This document shows, one piece after another, positions 51,502 through 59,285 of a stretch of 64,000 nucleotides of DNA. The DNA lies in assembly GCA_964642795.1 (NCBI GenBank), contig CAZXRQ010000001.1:5579-69578 (forward strand), read 5' to 3'. Numbering within the stretch: the first letter of the stretch is position 1; each line of letters begins with the position of its first letter. Under the pieces are notes generated by a model. The model saw only the letters and a list, made by a program, of their open reading frames with translations, was not told where the DNA came from and did no database searches. This DNA is from JAVVVD01 sp964642795 (GTDB lineage: Bacteria > Bacillota > Clostridia > Christensenellales > CAG-138). The position numbers were made by a program, and so were the translations under genes.

Positions 51502-52185
51502 ATGGAAAACAAAAACACGATTCTCGTTATCGACGACGACCGCAACATACTTGCCATAATAGAGATGTACCTAAAAAAAGAGGGATTTTCGGTGGTTACT
51601 GGCGAGCGCGGCGACACGGTGCTGGAGCTGTTTCACAAGACGCAGCCTCAGCTTATCGTGCTGGATGTTATGCTGCCCGGAATTGATGGCTGGGAGGTAT
51701 TGTCCGCTTTGCGCAAGGAAAGCGATGTGCCTGTGATAATGCTTACCGCAAAAGGCGATACCCTGGATCGTATTCAGGGATTGGAGCTGGGCGCGGACGA
51801 CTATATGCCAAAGCCGTTTGAAGCAAAGGAACTGCTTGCAAGGATAAAGGCGGTGCTGCGCAGATTTGCAGCGCCCGAAAACGATAAATGCGTGGAGTAT
51901 CCGGGGCTTGCGATATCGCTGGACAACTATTCCGTTACGCTGGACGGCAAACAGCTTGAAATGCCCCCAAAGGAGATAGAGCTGCTGTTTTTCCTTGCTG
52001 CGCGCGAGGGAAAGGTGTTTACGCGGGAGCAGCTTTTGGAGCAGGTGTGGGGCTTTGATTTCTTCGGCGATTCGCGTACTGTGGACGTGCATGTAAAGCG
52101 CATCCGTGAGAAGCTGGGCGAGCGCGAGGAGTGGCAGCTAAAGACAGTTTGGGGCGTAGGCTATAAATTCGAGGCGGCAAAATAA
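51502..52185 (+). CDS. OmpR/PhoB-family response regulator
   Basis: The 227-residue protein has a receiver domain (ILVIDDD, phosphorylated D55 in IVLDVMLPGIDG, MLTAKGD, PKPFEAKELLARIKAVLRR) and a C-terminal winged-helix DNA-binding domain (MPPKEIELLFFLA, SRTVDVHVKRIREKLG, WQLKTVWGVGYKFE). It starts 3 nt before the partner kinase gene, so the pair is a cognate system. HtrA downstream suggests an envelope-stress regulon, but no target site can be assigned. Confidence 0.95.
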   Translation: MENKNTILVIDDDRNILAIIEMYLKKEGFSVVTGERGDTVLELFHKTQPQLIVLDVMLPGIDGWEVLSALRKESDVPVIMLTAKGDTLDRIQGLELGADDYMPKPFEAKELLARIKAVLRRFAAPENDKCVEYPGLAISLDNYSVTLDGKQLEMPPKEIELLFFLAAREGKVFTREQLLEQVWGFDFFGDSRTVDVHVKRIREKLGEREEWQLKTVWGVGYKFEAAK

Positions 52186-52188
52186 AGC

Positions 52189-53664
52189 ATGTTCAAGACG
52201 CTCTTTTCCAGGATGCTGGTTACCTATCTTGCCGTTACGCTGGGGCTGCTGCTGCTGCTGGGCGTAACGGTAAGCGGTCTGTTCAGGAACCAGTACATAT
52301 CCGAAAAGGAGTTTGAGCTTCGCCGTGAGGCGGAGGAGATAAATACAATCATTATCAACCGTTATCTGGACGATGATAAGCGGCCTGTAGCCAAGGATGA
52401 GCTGGCAACTATAACAAGGAAATACGATGCGCTGCTGCAGCTGCAGTTCACGGACGCCAAGTTCGGCAAGGTGATATTCATGGACGAGACCTCGGCTGAT
52501 AAATGGGCGGGCAGCGAAAACGTTGACATAGGCGCGGAAACCGAGGCGCTTATAGCCGGAGGCACTGCGGCGGTTTACACGGATATGATGAAAGACGAGC
52601 TGGATATACCCGTAATGACCATAACCCGCGCCATAACGGACGCCGACGGAAACAGTATAGGCGCAATGTTTTTGCATACGGATATGAGCAGCATAAATGA
52701 TTCCATGCGGCAGGTATATTTGGACGTGCTGCTGTCCGCCTGCGTGGCGGTGCTTATTGCGTTTTTAACGGTATCGTATACCACCGGCAGAATTACCAAG
52801 CCTATAACCAACATGAATAAAACCGTGCAGCGGTTTTCCAAGGGCGAGTTCGATGTGCGTGTGCAGGTGGATTCCTCGGACGAGGTGGGTCAGCTTGGCG
52901 CGAGCTTTAACGAGATGGCGGGGGAGATAAACGCACTCGAGCAGGTGCGGCGCAGCTTCGTTGCAAACGTTTCGCACGAGCTTAGAAGCCCGCTTACCAG
53001 TATGCGCGGCTTTCTTGAGGCCATGCAGGACGGTACGATACCGCCCGAGGAATATGATAAGTATCTGGATATTGTAATTGGCGAAAACAAACGCATGACC
53101 AGCATGGTAAACGACCTGCTGGATCTTGCGCGAATAGAAAGCGGACAGTATGTGCTGAATTTAGAGCATTTCGATATAAACGAGCTTATAGCGCGTACTT
53201 TGCTTACGTTTGAGGCGCGGATAAACGCAAAAAAGCTGGATGTCGAGCTGGACTTTTCACCTGAGCGCAGCTTTGTATCGGCTGATCCGGGGCAGATAGC
53301 GCAGGTGTTGCGAAACCTGGTGGACAACGCAATTAAGTTTACGCCGGATGGGGGCAGGCTTTATATATCCACCTGCGTTAAAAAAACGGTCACGCTGGTT
53401 TCGGTAAAAGATTCCGGGCGAGGCATACCCAAAGAGGATCTGCCCTACGTCTTTGACCGCTTCTATAAAGCGGAAAAGGCGCATACGCCTACGGATACCA
53501 GCGGCACGGGGCTGGGCCTTTCCATAGTGCAGCGCATAATCGAGCAGCACAATCAGACCATAAACGCGGAGAGCGACGGCACCGGCGGAGGCACCTGCTT
53601 TACCTTTACCCTGCAGCATGTAAACGAGCGCATAGACACAAAACGTTCACGCGAAAAACGTTGA
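52189..53664 (+). CDS. Membrane sensor histidine kinase
   Basis: The 491-residue protein has two membrane helices (about 8-28 and 180-200) enclosing an extracytoplasmic sensor domain, a HAMP linker (about 200-255), a dimerisation domain with H263 in FVANVSHELRSPLTSMRGFLEAM and an ATPase domain with N-box LRNLVDNAIKF, G1 VKDSGRGIP and G2 TSGTGLGLSIV. It would phosphorylate the adjacent response regulator. The stimulus is unknown. Confidence 0.95.
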   Translation: MFKTLFSRMLVTYLAVTLGLLLLLGVTVSGLFRNQYISEKEFELRREAEEINTIIINRYLDDDKRPVAKDELATITRKYDALLQLQFTDAKFGKVIFMDETSADKWAGSENVDIGAETEALIAGGTAAVYTDMMKDELDIPVMTITRAITDADGNSIGAMFLHTDMSSINDSMRQVYLDVLLSACVAVLIAFLTVSYTTGRITKPITNMNKTVQRFSKGEFDVRVQVDSSDEVGQLGASFNEMAGEINALEQVRRSFVANVSHELRSPLTSMRGFLEAMQDGTIPPEEYDKYLDIVIGENKRMTSMVNDLLDLARIESGQYVLNLEHFDINELIARTLLTFEARINAKKLDVELDFSPERSFVSADPGQIAQVLRNLVDNAIKFTPDGGRLYISTCVKKTVTLVSVKDSGRGIPKEDLPYVFDRFYKAEKAHTPTDTSGTGLGLSIVQRIIEQHNQTINAESDGTGGGTCFTFTLQHVNERIDTKRSREKR

Positions 53665-53689
53665 ACAAAGCGCGCTTAAGTATTATACT
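53661..53689 (+). promoter_or_regulatory. Putative promoter of htrA
   Basis: TTGAAC (53661-53666), overlapping the kinase stop codon, and TATACT (53684-53689) are spaced by 17 bp. HtrA may therefore be made independently of the two-component operon. Confidence 0.55.
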
Positions 53690-53714
53690 GTCCATATTCA
53701 GGAGGAATTAAATT

Positions 53715-55040
53715 ATGTACGAGAACAACGGCTATACCAACGATTATCAACCGCAGGGCTACTATGAAAAACCGGCGGGCGGAAAGCGCGGAGCGGGCGG
53801 CTATATTATTACTGCGCTTATCGCTTTTATCGTCGGCGTGATGGTGGCGAGCGTGTTTTTTATTTACTTCAAGGATGCTGGGGATACAGGGCTTGCGCTG
53901 CTGCCTACGCCTAGCGCAGGGGTTCAGCCGGAGGCCACACCGGATACTTCGGAGGAAGCCGGGCAGACACAGGCGCCTGAGCTTACGCCTACGCCAACCG
54001 AGCGTGTAATGCCTGAGCTGGACGGTACGGCGCCGGTAATAGGGGACAGCAGTAATCCCATTCCGGATATTGTGGAGCAGATATCGCCGGGCGTCGTAGG
54101 TATTACCAACTACGCGTATTCATATGAATACGCCCGGGATGTGGAAGCTAGCACCGGCAGCGGATTCATCATATCCACGGAAGGCTACATACTCACCAAC
54201 GCCCATGTTGTTGAGGGCGCAAGCAAGGTAACTATCAACTTCACGGACGGCGAGGAAATAGAAGCTGAACTCGTAGGTTACGACAAGACGTCCGATATAG
54301 CGGTGCTCAAGATCGAAAAGGCCGGCCTTACCGTGCTGAAGCTGGGAGATTCCGATACGGTGCGCGTGGGAGAATTCGTAATAGCTATAGGCGATCCTAC
54401 TGGGCGCGAGCTGGCGGGCACCACCACGTTTGGCATAATCAGCGCCACCGCGCGCGAGGTCAACATCGACGGTGTATCCAACGAATACCTGCAGGCCGAC
54501 GCCGCGGTGAACCCCGGCAACTCCGGCGGGCCGCTGCTGAACATGGCCGGAGAGGTAGTGGGCGTGACCAGCGCAAAGACCGTTACCGCGAGCTATGACG
54601 AATACGGCAATGCGATAGCGGCGGAGGGTCTGGGATTTGCGCTTCCTATAAATTACGCTATGGATATTGTTGAGCAGCTTATTACAAACGGCAACATACA
54701 GCGCCCCGGCATAGGCATAAGCGTTATCACCATCGACGAGCTTTCTGCCGAGCAGTATGGTGTACCGCAGGGCATACTGGTATATACGGTGACTAAGGAC
54801 GGACCGGGCGATAAGGCAGGGCTTGAGCCCAACGATATTATCGTTGAGTGCAACGGCGCTGCGCTTACGGATCAGGATCAATTCGTGGCGATGGTCAAGG
54901 CTTACGGCGTGGGTGATACCCTGGAGCTCAAGGTGTGGCGCTCCGGCAGCTATATGAACGTTGAGCTTACGCTTGCGGATCTCAATACGCTGGGAAGCGA
55001 GCTCATAGGCGGCGAAGCCGACTTTGAGTTCTTTGACTGA
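53715..55040 (+). CDS. htrA: Membrane-anchored HtrA-type serine protease with PDZ domain
   Basis: The 441-residue protein has a short cytoplasmic head, a membrane anchor (about residues 28-52), a Thr/Pro-rich linker, and a trypsin-like domain with the catalytic triad H164 (LTNAHVV), D194 (SDIAVLKI) and S270 (GNSGGPLL). A C-terminal PDZ domain (about 335-420) follows. It degrades or refolds damaged envelope proteins outside the cell. Adjacent to a two-component system and with its own promoter, it is a candidate stress-regulated gene. GGAGGAA precedes the ATG. Confidence 0.95.
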   Translation: MYENNGYTNDYQPQGYYEKPAGGKRGAGGYIITALIAFIVGVMVASVFFIYFKDAGDTGLALLPTPSAGVQPEATPDTSEEAGQTQAPELTPTPTERVMPELDGTAPVIGDSSNPIPDIVEQISPGVVGITNYAYSYEYARDVEASTGSGFIISTEGYILTNAHVVEGASKVTINFTDGEEIEAELVGYDKTSDIAVLKIEKAGLTVLKLGDSDTVRVGEFVIAIGDPTGRELAGTTTFGIISATAREVNIDGVSNEYLQADAAVNPGNSGGPLLNMAGEVVGVTSAKTVTASYDEYGNAIAAEGLGFALPINYAMDIVEQLITNGNIQRPGIGISVITIDELSAEQYGVPQGILVYTVTKDGPGDKAGLEPNDIIVECNGAALTDQDQFVAMVKAYGVGDTLELKVWRSGSYMNVELTLADLNTLGSELIGGEADFEFFD

Positions 55041-55054
55041 CGTTCAATTAACAA

Positions 55055-55083
55055 CTAAGGCGGCTTAAGGGCCGCCTTTTTGT
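55055..55083 (+). repeat. 29-bp direct repeat, copy 1 (contains the htrA terminator)
   Basis: This stretch recurs exactly at 55290-55318. It includes the terminator stem and T-run. Confidence 0.9.
55057..55081 (+). terminator. htrA terminator, copy 1
   Basis: AAGGCGGC pairs with GCCGCCTT around a 6-nt loop and runs into five Ts. Confidence 0.9.
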
Positions 55084-55289
55084 CTGTCGATAAACCCCGG
55101 TATTATTAAGGGCCGCAGCCCTTAATGTAAAATCCGGTCTGACGACAGGTGCGTCAGACCGGAAGGAAAATCGCAGATTTTCCCTGCTCCTCTCAGTCTT
55201 TGCCGCCCGGGAGCCTAAAGGCACAGCCTGTAGGCAAGAGGCAAAGACTGCAAGCTCGAAAAAGTCAATATTGACTTTTTCGACAGGCT
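55084..55289. repeat. Cluster of five palindromes between duplicated terminators (candidate repeat element or structured RNA)
   Basis: This 206-nt stretch has no gene. It holds, in order: a 9-bp hairpin ATTAAGGGC/GCCCTTAAT (55105-55126); a hairpin TCCGGTCTGACG/CGTCAGACCGGA (55133-55163); an 8-bp hairpin GGAAAATC/GATTTTCC (55165-55183); an 11-bp inverted repeat CAGTCTTTGCC/GGCAAAGACTG (55194-55250) enclosing smaller ones; and a 28-bp perfect palindrome with arms of 14 (55256-55283). The density of dyads and the flanking 29-bp direct repeats suggest a dispersed repeat of the REP/MITE kind. A trans-acting RNA is possible. Confidence 0.7.
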
Positions 55290-55318
55290 CTAAGGCGGCT
55301 TAAGGGCCGCCTTTTTGT
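55290..55318 (+). repeat. 29-bp direct repeat, copy 2
   Basis: An exact copy of 55055-55083, offset by 235 bp. Confidence 0.9.
55292..55316 (+). terminator. Terminator, copy 2
   Basis: The same 8-bp stem and five-T run as copy 1. It now lies 60 nt before the BofC-like gene. Confidence 0.85.
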
Positions 55319-55374
55319 TTGCAGCGTATGCTTTGTGGGAATAATAGCCGCAAAACAAGGAGGATGCGGCAATT

Positions 55375-55980
55375 ATGATAGGTATGAGTATACGCGTTTT
55401 GCGCGGACTTTGTGTAGGACTGGCCGGCGCGGCTTTGTTTGGCGCGGGTATGGCGCTTGGATACATTATAGCGCCTCAGGACGGGTCCGGTGATGATATA
55501 CAGGCTCAGCATGAGTCTGGCGCGCCATATGCGAGCGCTACGGATATTTCGACGGAGAAACCGGACGCTGCGGCCGTTGGCGCGTCTGAGATAATTGTTG
55601 GGGTCAACACCCGCGCCGTATTCAGCTATACGTTCAGCGGCTGCGGTCATACGCTGGATGTGCTTACCGATGACGTGACGGGCATGAATGAATCCGATGT
55701 GCGCACGGCTTATCCGAATAAGCGCATAGTAGAGTTTACACAGGAGCAGGTCGTTCTGCTGGAAAAGCTTGACGGATGCTGCCCAATGCATTATTATGTT
55801 CGGCTTGAAAACGGACGGGTTGTGGTTACACGGCGTGACGAACAGACGCTTGACCCCTGTGTTGTGGCTGAGTTTTCTCCTCCGGAGACGAGCGATGAGC
55901 AGCTGGCCGAGCTGACCGAAGGGTTGGTTTTTGACTGCCTCGAGGATATCAACGTGTATTTTGAGAGTTACGGCAGCTGA
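55375..55980 (+). CDS. BofC C-terminal-domain-like exported protein
   Basis: The 201-residue protein has an N-terminal hydrophobic anchor (about residues 9-31), a low-complexity linker and a C-terminal region (about 125-200) that fits the BofC C-terminal pattern: YYVRLENGRVVVTRRDE, then a Pro-containing loop, then LTEGLVFDCLEDINVYFESY. In Bacillus, bofC lies beside ruvAB, as here, and its product restrains SpoIVB in sporulation. It contains four Cys, at CGH, CC and C in the core. The match is by eye and moderate. AAGGAGG precedes the ATG. Confidence 0.65.
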   Translation: MIGMSIRVLRGLCVGLAGAALFGAGMALGYIIAPQDGSGDDIQAQHESGAPYASATDISTEKPDAAAVGASEIIVGVNTRAVFSYTFSGCGHTLDVLTDDVTGMNESDVRTAYPNKRIVEFTQEQVVLLEKLDGCCPMHYYVRLENGRVVVTRRDEQTLDPCVVAEFSPPETSDEQLAELTEGLVFDCLEDINVYFESYGS

Positions 55981-55983
55981 GCG

Positions 55984-56012
55984 TTGGCAAAATGAGGTTA
56001 TCATGGTAAAAT
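55984..56012 (+). promoter_or_regulatory. Putative promoter of ruvCAB
   Basis: TTGGCA (55984-55989) and TAAAAT (56007-56012) are spaced by 17 bp. Confidence 0.55.
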
Positions 56013-56065
56013 AGCCATATATACAGTCTGTACGAATGCGGGTACACAGTATCGGAGGACGCGCC

Positions 56066-56563
56066 GTGATAATTTTAGGCATAGATCCGGGTTACGCCAT
56101 ACTCGGTTACGGCGTTATCGAATCAGACGGTGTACATATGCGCGCGTTGGACTGCGGCGTTATTCAAACCGATAAGAGCATACCGTTCCCGCAACGGCTG
56201 GACAGGCTGTATTCGGGTATGCGAGAGCTGGCAGGGTTATACCGCCCGGATCATATCGCGTTTGAGGAGCTGTTTTTCGCCCGCAATACAAAAACCGCTA
56301 TACAGGTGGGCGCCGGGCGCGGCGTGGCGCTGCTTGCGGCACAGCAGAGCGGTAAGCCGCTGTATGAGTATACCCCCATGCAGATCAAGCTGGCGGTGAC
56401 CGGCAACGGCCATGCGGACAAGCTGCAAGTACAGCAGATGGTAAAGCTGCTGCTGAACCTGCGCGACATACCTAAGCCCGACGATGCGGCGGATGCTTTG
56501 GGCGTGGCTATCTGTCATGGAAACACCTCCGGACCTGCCGCTGAGGAGTTTCGCATCAAATAG
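56066..56563 (+). CDS. ruvC: Holliday-junction resolvase RuvC
   Basis: The GTG at 56066 follows GGAGG by 7 nt and gives 165 residues beginning MIILGIDPG, with D7 as the first catalytic Asp. The other acidic residues are in FEELFF and in KPDDAADALGVAICH near the end. RuvC cuts Holliday junctions produced during recombinational repair, directed by RuvAB. The ATG 30 nt upstream lies before the ribosome site and is not used. Confidence 0.95.
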   Translation: MIILGIDPGYAILGYGVIESDGVHMRALDCGVIQTDKSIPFPQRLDRLYSGMRELAGLYRPDHIAFEELFFARNTKTAIQVGAGRGVALLAAQQSGKPLYEYTPMQIKLAVTGNGHADKLQVQQMVKLLLNLRDIPKPDDAADALGVAICHGNTSGPAAEEFRIK

Positions 56564-56584
56564 TGATTGTGGGGTGCATTAAGC

Positions 56585-57178
56585 ATGTTTGCACACATCC
56601 GGGGCATTGTGGACAATATATATGTCGACCGCGTAGTTATCGATGCGATGGGGGTTGGCTATGAGCTGCTCTGCAGCGCCGCTACGCTGAAAAAGCTGCG
56701 CGCTGGAGCGGAAGCAAAGCTGATAACGCATTTTCATATAGCACAGGATTCCGTTGCATTGTACGGCTTCTATGATATTGATGAACGCACTATGTTCAGA
56801 CGGCTGATATCCGTTACACGCGTAGGCCCCAAGGTCGCGCTTGCGGTGTTGGGCGCGCTGAGTGTGCAGGATATAGCTGCGGCGATAGTCACGCAAAACT
56901 CGGCGGCGTTTGCCGGGATACCCGGCTTGGGCGCAAAGACCGCCGCACGCCTGCTGCTTGAATTGAAGGAGCAGATCGGCACCGATGAAATGGTGAGCGC
57001 GGGCCTGCCGGACAGCGCGGGTACAGCGCTGGATATGCGCACGGAGGCCATAGCCGCGCTGGTGGCGCTGGGATATGACGGAGTGACCGCAGGGCGCGCC
57101 GTGGCCAACGCGCCGGAGTGCGGCAGGGTAGAGGATATGATAACGCTTGCGCTGCGCGAGCTTGCCAGAAAGGGATAA
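56585..57178 (+). CDS. ruvA: Holliday-junction DNA-binding protein RuvA
   Basis: The 197-residue protein starts MFAHIRGIVDNIYVDRVVIDAMGVGYEL, the OB-fold domain, followed by tandem helix-hairpin-helix motifs (FRRLISVTRVGPKVALAVLG and GIPGLGAKTAARLLLELK) and a flexible domain III that binds RuvB. It holds four-way junctions in the plane for RuvB. GGGGTG precedes the ATG. Confidence 0.95.
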   Translation: MFAHIRGIVDNIYVDRVVIDAMGVGYELLCSAATLKKLRAGAEAKLITHFHIAQDSVALYGFYDIDERTMFRRLISVTRVGPKVALAVLGALSVQDIAAAIVTQNSAAFAGIPGLGAKTAARLLLELKEQIGTDEMVSAGLPDSAGTALDMRTEAIAALVALGYDGVTAGRAVANAPECGRVEDMITLALRELARKG

Positions 57179-57181
57179 CGC

Positions 57182-58216
57182 ATGGAAGGCGAAAGGATAA
57201 TCACATCCTCGCTCATGAATGAGGATGAGCAGATCGAATACAGCCTGCGCCCGCGTTTCCTTAGCGAGTACATAGGCCAGCATAACGTTAAGGAACACAT
57301 GCGCATATATATCGAGGCCGCAAAGAAGCGGGGCGAGCCGCTGGATCATGCGCTGCTTTTCGGCCCGCCGGGACTGGGTAAGACGACGCTTGCGGCGATA
57401 ATCGCAAACGAGCTGGGAAGCGCCCTGCGCGTTACCAGCGGCCCTGCCATCAGCCATGCGGGCGATCTAGCCGCGCTGCTTACCAACCTCGCTGCGGGCG
57501 ACGTGCTGTTTATAGACGAGATTCACCGTCTTAACCCGAAGGTGGAGGAGGTACTGTACCCCGCCATGGAGGATTTTGCGCTGGATATAATCATCGGCAA
57601 GGGGCCCAGCGCACATTCTATACGCTTGGATCTTCCGCGCTTTACTTTGGTAGGCGCTACCACCCGTATGGGGCTGCTGACCTCTCCGCTCAGGGATAGG
57701 TTCGGTATAAAGGAGCAGCTGGAGCTTTATGCGCCGGAGGATCTGTGCGCGATAATCGACCGCAGCGCCGACATACTCGGCATACAGATAGACCATGACG
57801 GTGCGGTGGAGATAGCTTCGCGTTCACGCGGAACTCCGCGAATAGTCAATCGCCTGCTCAAACGGGTGCGTGATTATGCGCAGGTGCGCGGAAATGGCGT
57901 TATAGATCTGCCTACTGCGCGCGACGGGCTGGATATGCTAGCGATAGACGAGCTTGGCTTGGATGCGGTGGACAGGCGTATGCTTATCACCATGATAGAA
58001 AAGTTTTCCGGCCGCCCTGTGGGGCTGGATACCATAGCCGCCGCTACGGGCGACGACGCAAGCACCATAGAGGATGTGTACGAGCCGTATTTGTTGCAGC
58101 TGGGACTGATAGCGAGGACGCCGCGTGGGCGCATAGTGCTGCCGGCCGGCTACCGGCACATGGGGTACGCGCCGCCGGAGAATAGCGCACAGCAGCGTAT
58201 GGATATAACGGACTGA
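57182..58216 (+). CDS. ruvB: Holliday-junction branch-migration ATPase RuvB
   Basis: The 344-residue AAA+ ATPase has Walker A FGPPGLGKTTLA near residue 60, Walker B FIDEIHRL, sensor 1 LVGATTR and a C-terminal winged helix. The N-terminal block RPRFLSEYIGQHNVKEHM is standard. It drives branch migration on RuvA-bound junctions. The start is 3 nt after the ruvA stop, and the order ruvC-ruvA-ruvB is canonical. Confidence 0.97.
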   Translation: MEGERIITSSLMNEDEQIEYSLRPRFLSEYIGQHNVKEHMRIYIEAAKKRGEPLDHALLFGPPGLGKTTLAAIIANELGSALRVTSGPAISHAGDLAALLTNLAAGDVLFIDEIHRLNPKVEEVLYPAMEDFALDIIIGKGPSAHSIRLDLPRFTLVGATTRMGLLTSPLRDRFGIKEQLELYAPEDLCAIIDRSADILGIQIDHDGAVEIASRSRGTPRIVNRLLKRVRDYAQVRGNGVIDLPTARDGLDMLAIDELGLDAVDRRMLITMIEKFSGRPVGLDTIAAATGDDASTIEDVYEPYLLQLGLIARTPRGRIVLPAGYRHMGYAPPENSAQQRMDITD

Positions 58217-58235
58217 TTTTGATTGGAGGGATAGG

Positions 58236-59078
58236 ATGAGCAAGAAGATCCGCGAATTGCAGGAGGCGCTGGACAGGCGCGAACAGGAGCTGATAGAGAA
58301 GGGGCTGAAGATCGAGGAGCTGAGCGCAAAGAACCTCGATTATCAGCGACGTGAAAGCGAGATAGTCGAGGTGCTTACCGAAGCACAGGCTACCGCAAAG
58401 CGCATATTAACAGAAGCGGAGGCCAAACGCGACGGCATGATCACGGAGGCGGAGGAGCGTGTTGCCGAGCATGAGCGCAGCATGAAAACCAAGCAGCTTG
58501 AAGCTCAAAAGCAGGCCGACGGTATTGTGGACGACGCCAAGCAGGAGGCCAAGCGCCTGCTCGCACAAGCGGATGCATCGCTTGCTGAGTACAAGTCAAG
58601 CGCCGATAAGCTTAAGGCTGAGATGGCTGAGGCGGCGCTGCAGGCGCAAAAACAGGCGGAGCGCTTCAAAGACTTTTTAGGCGGTGTTCAGCTCGTATCT
58701 ACCGATGGCGCCGAGTATAAAAACGAGTATACAGGCATAGCCGACGCGGTGGAAGCCAATAAGGCCGGCCTGCCGGAGAGCTATGACGACCCATCGCAGC
58801 TGATGCGCAGCATATATGCCATACAGGGACGTGAGCTGCCGGACGCTGCACAGAATCCAGCGGCGGAGAAGGACGAGAATGAGAAGCCCAAGGAAGAAAT
58901 CAGCCAAACGGCCGAAAACCAGACGGATGGTTTCGAATCCGAAGCGCCGGACGGGCATGTGTGGACCGTGGACGAGGTGATCAACGCAAAAGGTGATACG
59001 GCACAGCCGGCTGCGGATGATCTGGGCGCGGATATAGACCTTGACGAGCTGATAGACGGCATGATAGGCAAGGACTGA
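58236..59078 (+). CDS. Long coiled-coil protein, DivIVA-like in its helix
   Basis: The 280-residue protein is one long heptad-type coiled coil over residues 1-150 (Ala/Glu/Lys/Gln rich, including EAQATAKRILTEAEAKRDGMITEAEE), then an acidic, disordered region. The repeat resembles the C-terminal helix of DivIVA/GpsB proteins but lacks their N-terminal domain. No membrane segment. It is 19 nt after ruvB and before the proS leader. The function is unknown; a polar scaffold is one guess. Confidence 0.7.
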   Translation: MSKKIRELQEALDRREQELIEKGLKIEELSAKNLDYQRRESEIVEVLTEAQATAKRILTEAEAKRDGMITEAEERVAEHERSMKTKQLEAQKQADGIVDDAKQEAKRLLAQADASLAEYKSSADKLKAEMAEAALQAQKQAERFKDFLGGVQLVSTDGAEYKNEYTGIADAVEANKAGLPESYDDPSQLMRSIYAIQGRELPDAAQNPAAEKDENEKPKEEISQTAENQTDGFESEAPDGHVWTVDEVINAKGDTAQPAADDLGADIDLDELIDGMIGKD

Positions 59079-59088
59079 CATCATTTGA

Positions 59089-59117
59089 TTGACAAGCCGC
59101 GGACGGTTTGGTACAAT
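59089..59117 (+). promoter_or_regulatory. Promoter of the proS T-box leader
   Basis: A perfect TTGACA (59089-59094) and TACAAT (59112-59117) with a 17-bp spacer. The predicted start falls at about 59123, the first base of the leader's closing helix. Confidence 0.8.
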
Positions 59118-59122
59118 ACGCA

Positions 59123-59271
59123 GGTCAAAGGCGTTGATGGGGGTATCCCGCCCCTATTAGCCGCGGGGAGGAAATGCCCCGCCGCAGGAGAGCGTTAAAG
59201 CCGATAAAGACCAAATTAAGGTGGTACCGCGATACTGTCGCCCTTATCCAAAGATAAGGGCGATTTATTTT
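59123..59271 (+). ncRNA. T-box leader (tRNA-Pro-responsive) controlling proS
   Basis: The leader carries the T-box core AAGGTGGTACCGCG at 59218-59231, whose TGGT would pair with the ACCA end of tRNA-Pro. An intrinsic terminator follows: TCGCCCTTATC/GATAAGGGCGA (59238-59263) with a 4-nt loop, then TTTATTTT. Upstream, GGTC/GACC and GGC/GCC pair around 59123-59212 to close one structured arm of about 90 nt. There is no room for the usual Stem II and III. Uncharged tRNA would stabilise the antiterminator and switch on proS. Confidence 0.88.
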
Positions 59272-59285
59272 ATCAGGAGGAAGCT

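Noticed and set aside
55084..55289. tRNA gene or insertion sequence within the palindrome cluster
   Set aside because: No cloverleaf or CCA-type end fits, and there is no transposase frame.
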